Part shown: positions 1-6,215 of the stretch, in pieces
Layout: each line of letters begins with the position of its first letter
Numbering within the stretch: position 1 is the stretch's first letter
Assembly (NCBI GenBank): GCA_007122815.1
Contig: SKSV01000119.1
Coordinates: 1 to 10,014, forward strand
DNA: 10,014 bases
Reading direction: 5' to 3'
Source of the DNA: Trueperaceae bacterium
GTDB lineage: Bacteria > Deinococcota > Deinococci > Deinococcales > Trueperaceae
Translations under genes and position numbers: made by a program
Notes under the pieces: generated by a model
The model's database searches: none
What the model was told of the DNA's origin: nothing
The model's input: only the letters and a program-made list of their open reading frames with translations

Positions 1-2
1 CG

Positions 3-131
3 AGCAAGAGCGTCACTACGGATCGGTACACGCACTACCTCCTGTTGGGCGCTGCTGCACGCATCCACCTGATCCCTCGTGGTGACGTGCGCACGTTGTC
101 CCAAGCGTGGGAACGCCGTGAGCTACGCTAA
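3..131 (+). CDS. C-terminal fragment of an unrecognised protein (5' end outside window)
   Basis: An open frame enters from the left edge in frame 3 and ends at TAA 129-131, giving 42 residues. It reads like protein: an amphipathic stretch with HYLLLGAAARIHLIPR followed by a charged helix-like end (SQAWERRELR). Third codon positions are mostly G or C, as in the other genes here. The other two forward frames close with stops at about 70-110, and the opposite-strand frame gives a Cys/Gly/Arg-rich, unprotein-like translation. If real, the gene is convergent with the GAF-GGDEF gene that ends at 206. I do not recognise the family from so short a piece, and the start lies outside the window. Confidence 0.45.
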   Translation, partial: SKSVTTDRYTHYLLLGAAARIHLIPRGDVRTLSQAWERRELR

Positions 132-150
132 CGCTCCGGATGTAGCCGCG

Positions 151-163
151 CAAAGGACCTTTG
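151..163. repeat. 13-bp palindrome in a convergent gap
   Basis: CAAAGG-A-CCTTTG is a perfect inverted repeat with six-base arms around one central base. It sits between the end of the left-edge gene (131) and the end of the GAF-GGDEF gene (206). The loop is too short for a normal hairpin and no T-run follows, so it is more like a dimeric protein-binding site than a terminator. It may also be chance. The remainder of 132-205 shows only a short CTCATGAG palindrome at 182-189. Confidence 0.3.
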
Positions 164-205
164 ACTCGCCATGACCGGCACCTCATGAGCCCAAAGTGCG
201 ACGCG

Positions 206-1309
206 TCAGCTAGGCTGCTCATAGCGCCGAACGCAACCGCCCTGGCGCTTCGCCTGGTACATGGCTACGTCGGCGGCGCGCAACAGCCCCACCCCGTCCT
301 CGGCGTCCAACGGGAAGCAGGCGAAACCTAGGCTTACGCTGGTCTCGATCACCACCGAGCCGGGTTCGTGCGCGTCCACCAACTCGAAAGAGCGGTTCAC
401 GGTGTGGAGAGTGCGCTCCGCGGCCACTAGCGCGCCCTCGGGGCCGATCGCCTGCCACAGGACGACGAACTCGTCGGCGCCCACGCGAGCGACGAAGTCG
501 TGATCCCGGACCACGGCGTCCAAGGCGTCGGCCACCCTCATGAGAAGCGCGTCTGCCACGCCCGCACCGAACCTCTCGTTGACGTCCTTGAAGCCATCGA
601 TGTCGAGGATCGCGAGGGCCATGCCGTGACCGGTGCGGCGAGCGAGAGCCAGCGATGCGTCCAGCCGCTCCTGCAGCGCTCGCCGGTTGAGTAAGCCCGT
701 GAGCGGATCGCTCGCCGTCAGCCGCGCCAACTCGTGCCTGGCGCTGGTGACCTCAGAGCGCGACTCGGCGACCTCGGAGCGCAGCTCGTCGAACTCGGCG
801 CGCGACCCAAGCGCCTGGATGACGTCAGCCAGCAGGCCAGCCAGGTCGTGCAACACGCCGAGTTCCGACGTGTCCCTCGAATCGCTCGGGGCCACGCCGC
901 AGACCACGAGGCTGCCGACAGAGACGCCGTCAGGGAGCGCGATAACCACTCCGAACAGCGAACTTCGCCCAGGCCCACCGCACAACCACGGGTGCCCCGT
1001 GAAGCGAGGGTCATCAGGTGCCTCGCGAACCACCAAACCGTCTGGAGCGGCGCTGAACACGTGCGAAGCGAGCGTGCCCTCAGAGACCGGCTCCTCCATC
1101 GAGCGTCCGTCGGAAGCGAAGGTCCAGACGGTGCCGCCGTCCGTGAGCGAGACGGCCGACCAGATGGCTGCGTAATGGGCAGCCGCCACGCGCATGGCGC
1201 GCGCCAGCGACTCGTGCCGCGCACCAGCACCGCGAGCGAGGTTACGCACCGCCAAAGCGTGCTGAGCGGCAGACGACCAGGCCGAAGGGTCGCTCGCTGG
1301 CTCCTTCAC
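206..1309 (-). CDS. GAF-GGDEF protein, putative diguanylate cyclase with GADEF active-site variant
   Basis: This is a 367-residue cytosolic protein with no membrane segment. Residues about 30-165 look like a GAF sensor domain, including the GAF-typical DDPRFTGHPWL (99-109). A heptad-like linker (about 166-197) follows, then a GGDEF domain (199-362) with DPLTGLLNRR (201-210), DIDGFKDVNERFG (236-248) and a C-terminal AADVAMYQAKR. GGDEF domains make c-di-GMP from two GTP. Here the signature is GADEF (277-281), so the second Gly is Ala. The metal-binding Asp and Glu remain, and so does the inhibitory I-site RxxD (RDHD, 268-271) at the usual distance. It could be an active enzyme or a c-di-GMP receptor. 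The GTG at 1309 is chosen because a TAGCAT box lies six bases upstream, matching other starts in this window. The gene is divergent from rph and the two share a 71-bp promoter region. Confidence 0.9.
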   Translation of the reverse strand: MKEPASDPSAWSSAAQHALAVRNLARGAGARHESLARAMRVAAAHYAAIWSAVSLTDGGTVWTFASDGRSMEEPVSEGTLASHVFSAAPDGLVVREAPDDPRFTGHPWLCGGPGRSSLFGVVIALPDGVSVGSLVVCGVAPSDSRDTSELGVLHDLAGLLADVIQALGSRAEFDELRSEVAESRSEVTSARHELARLTASDPLTGLLNRRALQERLDASLALARRTGHGMALAILDIDGFKDVNERFGAGVADALLMRVADALDAVVRDHDFVARVGADEFVVLWQAIGPEGALVAAERTLHTVNRSFELVDAHEPGSVVIETSVSLGFACFPLDAEDGVGLLRAADVAMYQAKRQGGCVRRYEQPS

Positions 1310-1315
1310 GCGCGC

Positions 1316-1324
1316 ATGCTAGCA
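1316..1324 (-). promoter_or_regulatory. Extended -10 promoter of the GAF-GGDEF gene (leaderless)
   Basis: On the minus strand TG-C-TAGCAT forms an extended -10 (TGnTANNNT). The hexamer occupies 1316-1321, and six bases (1310-1315) separate it from the GTG at 1309. This spacing would put the transcription start at or next to the start codon, so no Shine-Dalgarno site is expected, and none is seen. Confidence 0.5.
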
Positions 1325-1365
1325 CCGACGCGACTGGTCTCGTCTCTCTCGCGCGAGCGTACCGG

Positions 1366-1374
1366 TGCTACGCT
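1366..1374 (+). promoter_or_regulatory. Extended -10 promoter of rph (leaderless)
   Basis: TG-C-TACGCT, with the hexamer at 1369-1374, is followed by six bases and the GTG at 1381. There is no recognisable -35 box and no Shine-Dalgarno site before the GTG. The layout mirrors the divergent GAF-GGDEF promoter, and both share the string GGTGCTA. Confidence 0.5.
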
Positions 1375-1380
1375 GCCGTC

Positions 1381-2142
1381 GTGTCAGACGCGACGATGCC
1401 TTCGTCCCCTGCGGTGCCCGCGTCGTCGGCGCGACGCCACGACCGCGGCCCGCATACCCTCCGGAGCCTGAAGCTCGAGCGGAAGGTGAACCGCTACGCC
1501 GAGGGCTCGGCGTTCGTCACCTGGGGAGACACGCAGGTAATCGCGACCGTATCGGTCGAACCGAAGCTCCCACCCCACCTGCGCGGCCGTAAGCAGCGCG
1601 CGGGGTGGTTGACGGCGGAGTACGGTCTGTTGCCCCGCGCCACGCACGAGCGTGGCCAACGCGAACGTCGCGCCACGAGCGGACGCACCCAGGAGATACA
1701 ACGGCTGGTAGGGAGGGCACTCAGGAGCGCGATGGACCTGGAGCCGTTCGTCGGGCGCACGCTCACGGTCGACTGCGACGTCCTCCAGGCGGACGGTGGC
1801 ACGCGCTGCGCGGCCGTGCTGGCGGGTTACGCCGCGCTGCACGACCTCGCTGACACCATGGTCAAGGCCGGCACGCTCACCGAGTGGCCGCTGCGGCATG
1901 AGGTCGCGGCGGTCTCCGTCGGCTTGGTCGACGGGCGTGAGTTGGTGGACCTCGATTACGAGGAGGACGTGCGCGCCGAGGTCGACCTAGCCGTGGTGGG
2001 CACCGAGGCCGGTGCCGTCCTCGAGGTCCAAGGGGGAACCGAAGGTGGTCCGGTGGACGCCGAGGCTTACGTGAGGCTGGTCGCCCTCGGCCTCTCGGCG
2101 GTGAGAGAGACGCTCGCGCAAGCGCGTGCGGCGCTCAGATGA
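1381..2142 (+). CDS. rph: Ribonuclease PH (tRNA nucleotidyltransferase)
   Basis: A 253-residue protein with the full RNase PH pattern. This phosphorolytic 3'-to-5' exoribonuclease trims tRNA precursors and other RNAs, works as a hexameric ring in the cytoplasm, and uses inorganic phosphate to release nucleoside diphosphates. Visible motifs are GWLTAEYGLLPRAT (75-88), GRTQEIQRLVGRALR (101-115), DCDVLQADGGTR (131-142) and DLDYEEDVRAEVD (190-202). The last of these contains the two Asp expected at the active site (D196, D202), and EVQGGTEG follows at 215-222. The first 18 or so residues are a poorly conserved extension. The GTG at 1381 is preferred for its leaderless promoter spacing; an in-frame ATG at 1396 is the alternative. 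The stop overlaps the rdgB start (ATGA), a common rph-rdgB pairing that suggests translational coupling. Confidence 0.95.
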   Translation: MSDATMPSSPAVPASSARRHDRGPHTLRSLKLERKVNRYAEGSAFVTWGDTQVIATVSVEPKLPPHLRGRKQRAGWLTAEYGLLPRATHERGQRERRATSGRTQEIQRLVGRALRSAMDLEPFVGRTLTVDCDVLQADGGTRCAAVLAGYAALHDLADTMVKAGTLTEWPLRHEVAAVSVGLVDGRELVDLDYEEDVRAEVDLAVVGTEAGAVLEVQGGTEGGPVDAEAYVRLVALGLSAVRETLAQARAALR

Positions 2143-2762
2143 ACACCCAGCAATGGTGGTTGCTCGCTTCCGAGAACCTCCGCAAGGCGCGCGAGTTCGA
2201 GGCCGCCCTCCGTCCTCACGGGATAGGGCTGCGGTTGGCTCGGGACGCCGGCGTGCCGCCCTTCCCGCCGGAGGAGGGAGCGAGTTACGAGGAGAACGCC
2301 TTGATGAAGGCGGGCCACGCTGCGCTGCACGGCGGAGCCGTCGCACTGGCAGACGACAGCGGACTCGAGGTCGACGCCCTGGACGGCGGCCCGGGCGTGC
2401 TTTCGGCGCGACTCGGCGGGCGCCTGAGCGACGGGGAACGCATCGCTCACCTCCTGAAGCTGCTGCGCGACGTGCCGGACTCCGAGCGCGGCGCCCGGTT
2501 CGTGGCGGTGTTGGTGCTAGCTACTCCCGACGGCGACGTTCACTCCGTGCGCGGCGAGTGTGCGGGACGGATCCTCCAAGGACCGCGAGGCGACGGCGGC
2601 ATGGGTTACGACCCCGTGTTCCTGTCCGACGACCTCGGCGTGACGTTCGCGCAGGCCGGCGCAGCCGAGAAGCAGCGCGTCAGCCACCGCGGCCGGGCTC
2701 TGGCCGCGCTGGTGGGCTGGTTGGACGGGCCTGGTCGCGAGTTCGGGTCCGCCTGGCGTTGA
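2139..2762 (+). CDS. rdgB: XTP/dITP diphosphatase (RdgB/HAM1 family)
   Basis: A 207-residue protein of the usual length for the RdgB/Ham1 family. The enzyme hydrolyses non-canonical purine triphosphates (XTP, dITP, ITP) to monophosphates plus pyrophosphate and so keeps them out of DNA and RNA. Motifs are ENLRKAREF (12-20, the N-terminal nucleotide-binding segment), EEGASYEENALMKA (45-58), ADDSGLEVDAL (71-81, with the catalytic Asp pair), GGMGYDPVF (153-161) and EKQRVSHRGRA (177-187). The usual Gly before the Lys in the first motif is Arg here, a mild deviation. Its ATG overlaps the rph stop by four bases, and no separate ribosome site is evident, so translation probably continues from rph. 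Both belong to RNA/nucleotide housekeeping. Confidence 0.94.
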   Translation: MNTQQWWLLASENLRKAREFEAALRPHGIGLRLARDAGVPPFPPEEGASYEENALMKAGHAALHGGAVALADDSGLEVDALDGGPGVLSARLGGRLSDGERIAHLLKLLRDVPDSERGARFVAVLVLATPDGDVHSVRGECAGRILQGPRGDGGMGYDPVFLSDDLGVTFAQAGAAEKQRVSHRGRALAALVGWLDGPGREFGSAWR

Positions 2763-2912
2763 GCCGGTCGTTCTCCAGCTTCTCACCGGCGCGTCACGTG
2801 GTCGTCTTCACATCCGTGCCAGACTTTGGACACACGAGTCGCGCGGAGGGCGCGACCGACGTGCGTTTCGACGGTCTCGCCAGGACCTGGTGGGACACCT
2901 ACGGAGGGAACC
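2763..2912. other. Intergenic region between rdgB and the TPR gene
   Basis: This 150-bp gap carries no gene that I can support. Directly after the rdgB stop there is a weak inverted repeat, GCCGGT (2763-2768) and ACCGGC (2785-2790), with a 16-base loop and no T-run. This makes a poor terminator. A TG-C-CAGACT string at 2817-2825 resembles the extended -10 boxes of this window but has C for the first T, so a promoter for the TPR gene is possible and unproven. The gap ends with a ribosome binding site. Confidence 0.4.
2903..2908 (+). promoter_or_regulatory. Ribosome binding site of the TPR gene
   Basis: GGAGGG lies four bases before the ATG at 2913. It fixes that ATG as the start rather than an earlier in-frame codon at 2826, which would place a charged stretch ahead of the signal peptide. 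Confidence 0.75.
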
Positions 2913-3788
2913 ATGGCTCGCCCGAACCTGCTCCTGTTCGTCTTGATCAGCGTGTTGACGCTGGGGCTCGCGAACGCCCAGCAAGAGCTCCCGGAGTCGG
3001 CCGCGGAAGCGCTCGCCGCCGGCGAGGCACACATGGCTGAGGCGCTCGTCACCTACCCAAGGCAGTACCCCGACCGCCAGTTGTGGCAAGAGGCCTTCGC
3101 CGAGGGCCGGCGCGCCATGAGCTTGGCGCCGATGGCTCTCGAGCCGGCACGCTTCCTGGCCGAGGCGTACAGCCGCAGCAACTGGTACGGGCCAGCCTGG
3201 AACTCCTGGATGGATTACATCCGCCGCGGCGGCACGATCGACGACGACCCCGAAGCACGGGAGCTCATCGCCGAGGTCGGACAGGAGCTCGGTTACGGGG
3301 CGTACGCGCGCGGCGACACCGAGTTGGCGCTGGAGTACTACCAGGCGATCACCGACCTGGTCCCCGAAGATCTCAACGCCAACGTCTGGAGCGGCCGGAT
3401 CCTTCTCGAAACCGAACGCCCGGAGCAGGCGATCATCTACTGGCAACGAGTGGTCGAACTCGATCCGGGCGACCAGCGCGCGACGTACTTCCTCGAACTC
3501 GCGCGCGAGCAGGCTAGGTGGGGTTCAGCTGCCGTGACGGCGTTCCGTGAGGGCGTCAACCTCTACGAGCAGGGCAACTTGCAAGGAGCGGCCGAGCGCT
3601 TCGCGCGCGCCACCACCCGCAACCCCGATTACGCCCAGGCCTGGGCTTGGTTAGGTCGCGTCGCTTTCGAGTCCAACCAGTACCGAGACGCCAACACGCA
3701 CTACGCGCGAGCCACGGCTCTGGAGCCTGACAACGAGACGTACGCCTGGTTCCGCGACGAGGCCCGACGCCGCGCCAGCACCGACTGA
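2913..3788 (+). CDS. Exported tetratricopeptide-repeat (TPR) protein
   Basis: This is a 291-residue protein. Residues 1-22 are a typical signal peptide: a short basic start, a hydrophobic core (LLLFVLISVLTLGL), and an ANA cleavage site before QQELPES. There is no lipobox Cys, so the product is likely periplasmic or secreted in soluble form. The mature part is helical, with TPR-like 34-residue units at about 123-151, 156-186, 208-238 and 241-273. The last two are clearest (LYEQGNLQGAAERFARATTRNP, residues 217-238, and the unit ending YARATALEPD, 264-273). TPRs serve as protein-binding scaffolds, and no catalytic domain is visible. The partner is unknown. The gene follows rdgB in the same direction after 150 bp with its own ribosome site, so it may be separately transcribed. 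Confidence 0.85.
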   Translation: MARPNLLLFVLISVLTLGLANAQQELPESAAEALAAGEAHMAEALVTYPRQYPDRQLWQEAFAEGRRAMSLAPMALEPARFLAEAYSRSNWYGPAWNSWMDYIRRGGTIDDDPEARELIAEVGQELGYGAYARGDTELALEYYQAITDLVPEDLNANVWSGRILLETERPEQAIIYWQRVVELDPGDQRATYFLELAREQARWGSAAVTAFREGVNLYEQGNLQGAAERFARATTRNPDYAQAWAWLGRVAFESNQYRDANTHYARATALEPDNETYAWFRDEARRRASTD

Positions 3789-3808
3789 CCGCCGCTCGGG
3801 CACCTCGT

Positions 3809-3844
3809 AGGCGGCGGCACCACCCATCAGGCGGCGGCACCACC
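3809..3844. repeat. Two copies of a 16-bp direct repeat, 20-bp period
   Basis: AGGCGGCGGCACCACC occurs at 3809-3824 and again, identically, at 3829-3844, separated by four bases. It lies in the gap after the TPR stop codon and before the convergent 251-residue gene. It may be a short tandem duplication or a paired binding site. I do not see a third copy nearby. Confidence 0.7.
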
Positions 3845-3853
3845 GGGCGCTAT

Positions 3854-3902
3854 CGTTACCGTGAGCGGCTAGCCTGACGGCTCGGCCGGTCCTCAGGTAA
3901 CG
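3854..3902. terminator. Inverted repeat, possible bidirectional terminator between convergent genes
   Basis: CGTTACC-g-TGAG (3854-3865) pairs with CTCAGGTAACG (3892-3902). This gives an 11-bp stem with one bulged base around a 26-base loop that itself can form a small AGCC/GGCT hairpin. The right arm contains the stop codon of the minus-strand gene (3893-3895). Its place between convergent genes suits a shared terminator. Neither side has a T-run, so it is not a classic intrinsic terminator. Confidence 0.4.
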
Positions 3903-4648
3903 ACGCCTGGACGCCACTCGTCGTCTTCGGCGCGCCACTCCAGCAGGTCCTGCTCGAAGCGCTCGAGCCAGGTGGGGCTATCAGCGCCCGTGACCCGCTC
4001 TAGGGCCGTCATACCGTCGGCTCGGGTGTCGTCTGCCAGCTGGGCCACGAGCGCGCGCACCCAATCGGGATGACGCCGCTCCAGCGACCGCCCGCGCGAC
4101 AGCGACTGCGATACGGCTCGGCCCAACAGCGCCGGCGCGAGGTCGGCGTGCCGAGCCAACTCGGCCTCACCGAGGGGCCGAGCGCGAGCCGCGCGCCGCA
4201 CGTGCTGCGCGACGTGATCGCTCCAGGTGTCGCGATCGGACCAGGCGTGCGTCAACGGCGTCAGCGCCGCCACCAGCAACCAGTCGGGCGAACGCGGCAT
4301 CGGGCCCCGGTAGGCGGCCTCTTCCGTCGCCGCGTACCAGAGCATCTGACCGAGTTGGTAGCTCAGGACCCCCGCCGTGGTCGGCGAGCGTTCGCTCAGG
4401 CCTCGGACGCTGTGGCGCAGCGTGGCTGACGCCGCGTTGACGCCGCTGGCCCGCGCCTCCGCGAGGAGCTCGACTCGCAACCGTCCTCGCCAGCGCGCTC
4501 CGAGGTAGGCCTCTACCACGGGCCACACGGCCCGCACCACCTCGACGGCAGCGGCCGCCTCGTCGGGCTCGTCTCGGGGGTGCCGTACGACAACGTCGCC
4601 GGCATCGAGCTCGGCGACCTGGTCGTGCTTAAGAGGGGGGATGGGCAT
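3893..4648 (-). CDS. Uncharacterised protein, possibly a degenerate peptidase-MA-like (gluzincin) fold
   Basis: A 251-residue protein without signal peptide or membrane segment and with no domain recognised with certainty. Its order of features recalls peptidase-MA-like zinc proteases: an opening strand and helix ending in VVEAYLG (44-50), a strand GRLRVELLAEA (55-65), a central helix at 96-108, a later PDWLLVAALTPL (121-132), and a closing segment ALERVTGADSPTWLERFEQDLLEW (215-238, read in two parts). In such proteases the central helix carries HExxH and the later segment WLxEGxA. Here they read YQLGQ (97-101) and WLLVAAL, so the His pair and both Glu are absent. If the resemblance is real, this is a non-catalytic relative. 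It follows hisIE after 19 bp, with an AGGTG ribosome site (4654-4658) before the ATG, so it is probably the last gene of the hisF-hisIE transcript. A link to histidine synthesis is not implied. Confidence 0.7.
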   Translation of the reverse strand: MPIPPLKHDQVAELDAGDVVVRHPRDEPDEAAAAVEVVRAVWPVVEAYLGARWRGRLRVELLAEARASGVNAASATLRHSVRGLSERSPTTAGVLSYQLGQMLWYAATEEAAYRGPMPRSPDWLLVAALTPLTHAWSDRDTWSDHVAQHVRRAARARPLGEAELARHADLAPALLGRAVSQSLSRGRSLERRHPDWVRALVAQLADDTRADGMTALERVTGADSPTWLERFEQDLLEWRAEDDEWRPGVVT

Positions 4649-4667
4649 CTCGGCACCTAGCGCGGCG

Positions 4668-5405
4668 CTAGCCCTGCCGATCGGGACCGCTCAGACGAGC
4701 GGCCTGCTCGGAGGACTCTGAGGGCTCGGAGGACTCCGAGGACTCGGAGACGCGCTCGCGGTGGCGCTCGCTGAGGACCGCCGCCACCGCGTCCAGGCGC
4801 TGGCCCCGAAGCGCGACCAGGACGCTCAGGTGGAAGAGCAGGTCGGCGGCCTCAGCCAAGAAGGCGTCGTCGTCGCCCTGCAGGGCGGCCACGACCACCT
4901 CGCCCGCCTCCTCGACGACCTTCTGCCCTGCGTAACCGACACCACGATCGTGCAGGCGCCTGACGTACGAGCCTTCCGGCAGCTCGCGCAGGCGCTGCTC
5001 CACCACGCGCTGCAAGAGGCCCATGGTGGGGCCGATGCCTGGCGTAGCGTCTCCTTCGGTCCCCGGCAGCAGGCGGAAGAAGCAGCTCCTCTCGCCGGTG
5101 TGGCACGCCGGCCCGGCCGGCTCCACGCGGTAGAGGAGCGCGTCAGCGTCGCAATCGTAGCGGACCTCGCGCACGTGCTGCACGTTCCCGGAGGTGGCGC
5201 CCTTGTGCCACAGACGCGCGCGAGAGCGCGAGTGGTAGTGAGCCTGAGCGCTCTCCAGCGTGCGCTGAAGCGCCTCGCGGTCGGCATAAGCGAGCATGAG
5301 CACGTCGCCGCTGCTGGCGTCCTGCGCGACCACGGGCACGAGTCCGTCCTCACCCCAGTCGATCGCGTCGAGCGCGTCCACGGAACTGCGCGGGTCGGGC
5401 TTCAC
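4668..5405 (-). CDS. hisIE: Bifunctional phosphoribosyl-AMP cyclohydrolase / phosphoribosyl-ATP pyrophosphatase (HisIE)
   Basis: A 245-residue fusion enzyme for histidine synthesis steps 2 and 3: the HisE part removes pyrophosphate from PR-ATP, and the HisI part opens the ring of PR-AMP. HisI spans about 14-112 with [15 protein letters not shown] (28-42), the [15 protein letters not shown] run (59-73), YDCDADAL (83-90) and [13 protein letters not shown] (98-110). The zinc Cys are C85, C101 and C108, and D84, D86 and D88 are the metal-binding Asp. HisE spans about 128-215 with [10 protein letters not shown] (142-151), [13 protein letters not shown] (162-174) and EAADLLFHL (185-193). Past this the protein carries a low-complexity Ser/Glu tail (about 219-233) made by a 9-bp DNA repeat, longer than usual. 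The GTG start overlaps the hisF stop (GTGA), with a GAGG ribosome site at 5411-5414, so it is translated with hisF. Confidence 0.95.
   Translation of the reverse strand: MKPDPRSSVDALDAIDWGEDGLVPVVAQDASSGDVLMLAYADREALQRTLESAQAHYHSRSRARLWHKGATSGNVQHVREVRYDCDADALLYRVEPAGPACHTGERSCFFRLLPGTEGDATPGIGPTMGLLQRVVEQRLRELPEGSYVRRLHDRGVGYAGQKVVEEAGEVVVAALQGDDDAFLAEAADLLFHLSVLVALRGQRLDAVAAVLSERHRERVSESSESSEPSESSEQAARLSGPDRQG
4711..4746. repeat. Four tandem 9-bp units inside the 3' end of hisIE
   Basis: Four units GAGGACTCT, GAGGGCTCG, GAGGACTCC and GAGGACTCG follow without gaps. On the coding strand each gives three codons, and the protein reads as repeated Glu-Ser/Pro-Ser. The unit length preserves frame, so copy-number change would lengthen or shorten the tail without destroying the enzyme. 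Confidence 0.85.
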
Positions 5406-6181
5406 ACCTGCCTCACGTGCACTCCGTGCTCCGCGAGGTAGCGCTTCACCTCGGGCACGGTGGTCTCGCCGCGGTGGAAGATGCCCGCGGCGAGAGCAGC
5501 GTCGGCGCCGGCTTCCTGCAGCACGGCCCGCATGTGCTCGGCGTTGCCGGCACCGCCCGACGCGATGACCGGTAGGTCGACCGCCCGCGCCAGCTTCTCC
5601 GTCGCCTCCAGGTCGTACCCGGTGGTCATGCCATCGGCGTCGATGCTGTTGAGGACGATCTCACCAGCACCCAGCGCCTGACCGCGCTCGGCCCAGGCGA
5701 TCATGTCGAGGCCGGTGGCGTGCCGGCCACCCGCCACGAAGACCTCCCACCCGCGCCCGTCGAGCCGTCGCCGCGCGTCTATCGAGAGCACCACCGCCTG
5801 GGACCCGTAGTGCTCGGCTGCTGCGCGCACGACCTCCGGGTCGCTGACCGCGCCGGAGTTGATGGAGACCTTGTCGGCGCCCGCGTGGAACAACGCCCGG
5901 AAGTCCTCCAGGCGTCTCACGCCGCCGCCGATGGTGAGCGGCATGAAGCAGCGCTCGGCCACCCGGGTGGCGACGTCGAGCATGCTCGCGCGCCCCTGGG
6001 AGGTGGCGGTGATGTCGTAGAAGACCAGCTCGTCCGCGCCCTGTTGGTCGTAGCGTAGCGCCAACTCGACGGGATCACCGACGTCGACGAGCTCACCTAG
6101 CTCGGCCTTGCCGAACTGCTGGCCCCGGGTGGTGCGCCCGTCGTGCACGTCGAGACAGAGGATCACACGTTTGGCCAACAC
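5402..6181 (-). CDS. hisF: Imidazole glycerol phosphate synthase cyclase subunit
   Basis: A 259-residue (beta/alpha)8 barrel. With HisH, HisF turns PRFAR and glutamine-derived ammonia into imidazole glycerol phosphate and AICAR. It begins [16 protein letters not shown] with the catalytic Asp at 11, and the second catalytic Asp is D135 (VVLSIDARR). Phosphate-site motifs are [11 protein letters not shown] (84-94), GADKVSIN (101-108), IASGGAG (206-212) and AAGIFHRGE (231-239). The ammonia-gate residues known from Thermotoga (R5, E46, K99, E167) match R5, E51, K104 and E174. Loop 1 after strand 1 is about five residues longer than in Thermotoga or E. coli, and its conserved Lys19 is Arg. The GTG at 6181 is supported by a -10 box six bases upstream. 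hisH and the other his genes are not in this window. Confidence 0.95.
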   Translation of the reverse strand: MLAKRVILCLDVHDGRTTRGQQFGKAELGELVDVGDPVELALRYDQQGADELVFYDITATSQGRASMLDVATRVAERCFMPLTIGGGVRRLEDFRALFHAGADKVSINSGAVSDPEVVRAAAEHYGSQAVVLSIDARRRLDGRGWEVFVAGGRHATGLDMIAWAERGQALGAGEIVLNSIDADGMTTGYDLEATEKLARAVDLPVIASGGAGNAEHMRAVLQEAGADAALAAGIFHRGETTVPEVKRYLAEHGVHVRQV

Positions 6182-6187
6182 GCAGGG

Positions 6188-6215
6188 AGTGTACCCCCGA
6201 GCGAGCCCCGCTCAA
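6188..6215 (-). promoter_or_regulatory. Promoter of hisF-hisIE (leaderless)
   Basis: On the minus strand the -35-like TTGAGC (6210-6215) and the -10 TACACT (6188-6193) are 16 bases apart. Six bases then lead to the GTG at 6181. The -35 box includes the stop codon of the upstream transporter gene (6212-6214). The his genes can thus have their own transcript although they follow the transporter by only 30 bp. Confidence 0.55.

Noticed and set aside
16..222. A 68-codon minus-strand open frame at the left edge.
   Set aside because: The translation does not look like a protein and overlaps the end of the GAF-GGDEF gene. The plus-strand frame ending at 131 is more credible.
2763..2790. Hairpin GCCGGT/ACCGGC after rdgB as an intrinsic terminator.
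   Set aside because: Six-base stem, 16-base loop and no T-run, so too weak to call as a feature of its own.
2126..3040. A 304-codon plus-strand open frame across rdgB.
   Set aside because: The translation is Arg-rich and low in hydrophobic order, and rdgB in another frame has every family motif.
5406..6211. A his leader peptide, T-box or riboswitch before hisF.
   Set aside because: hisF starts six bases after a -10 box and leaves no leader in which such an element could sit.
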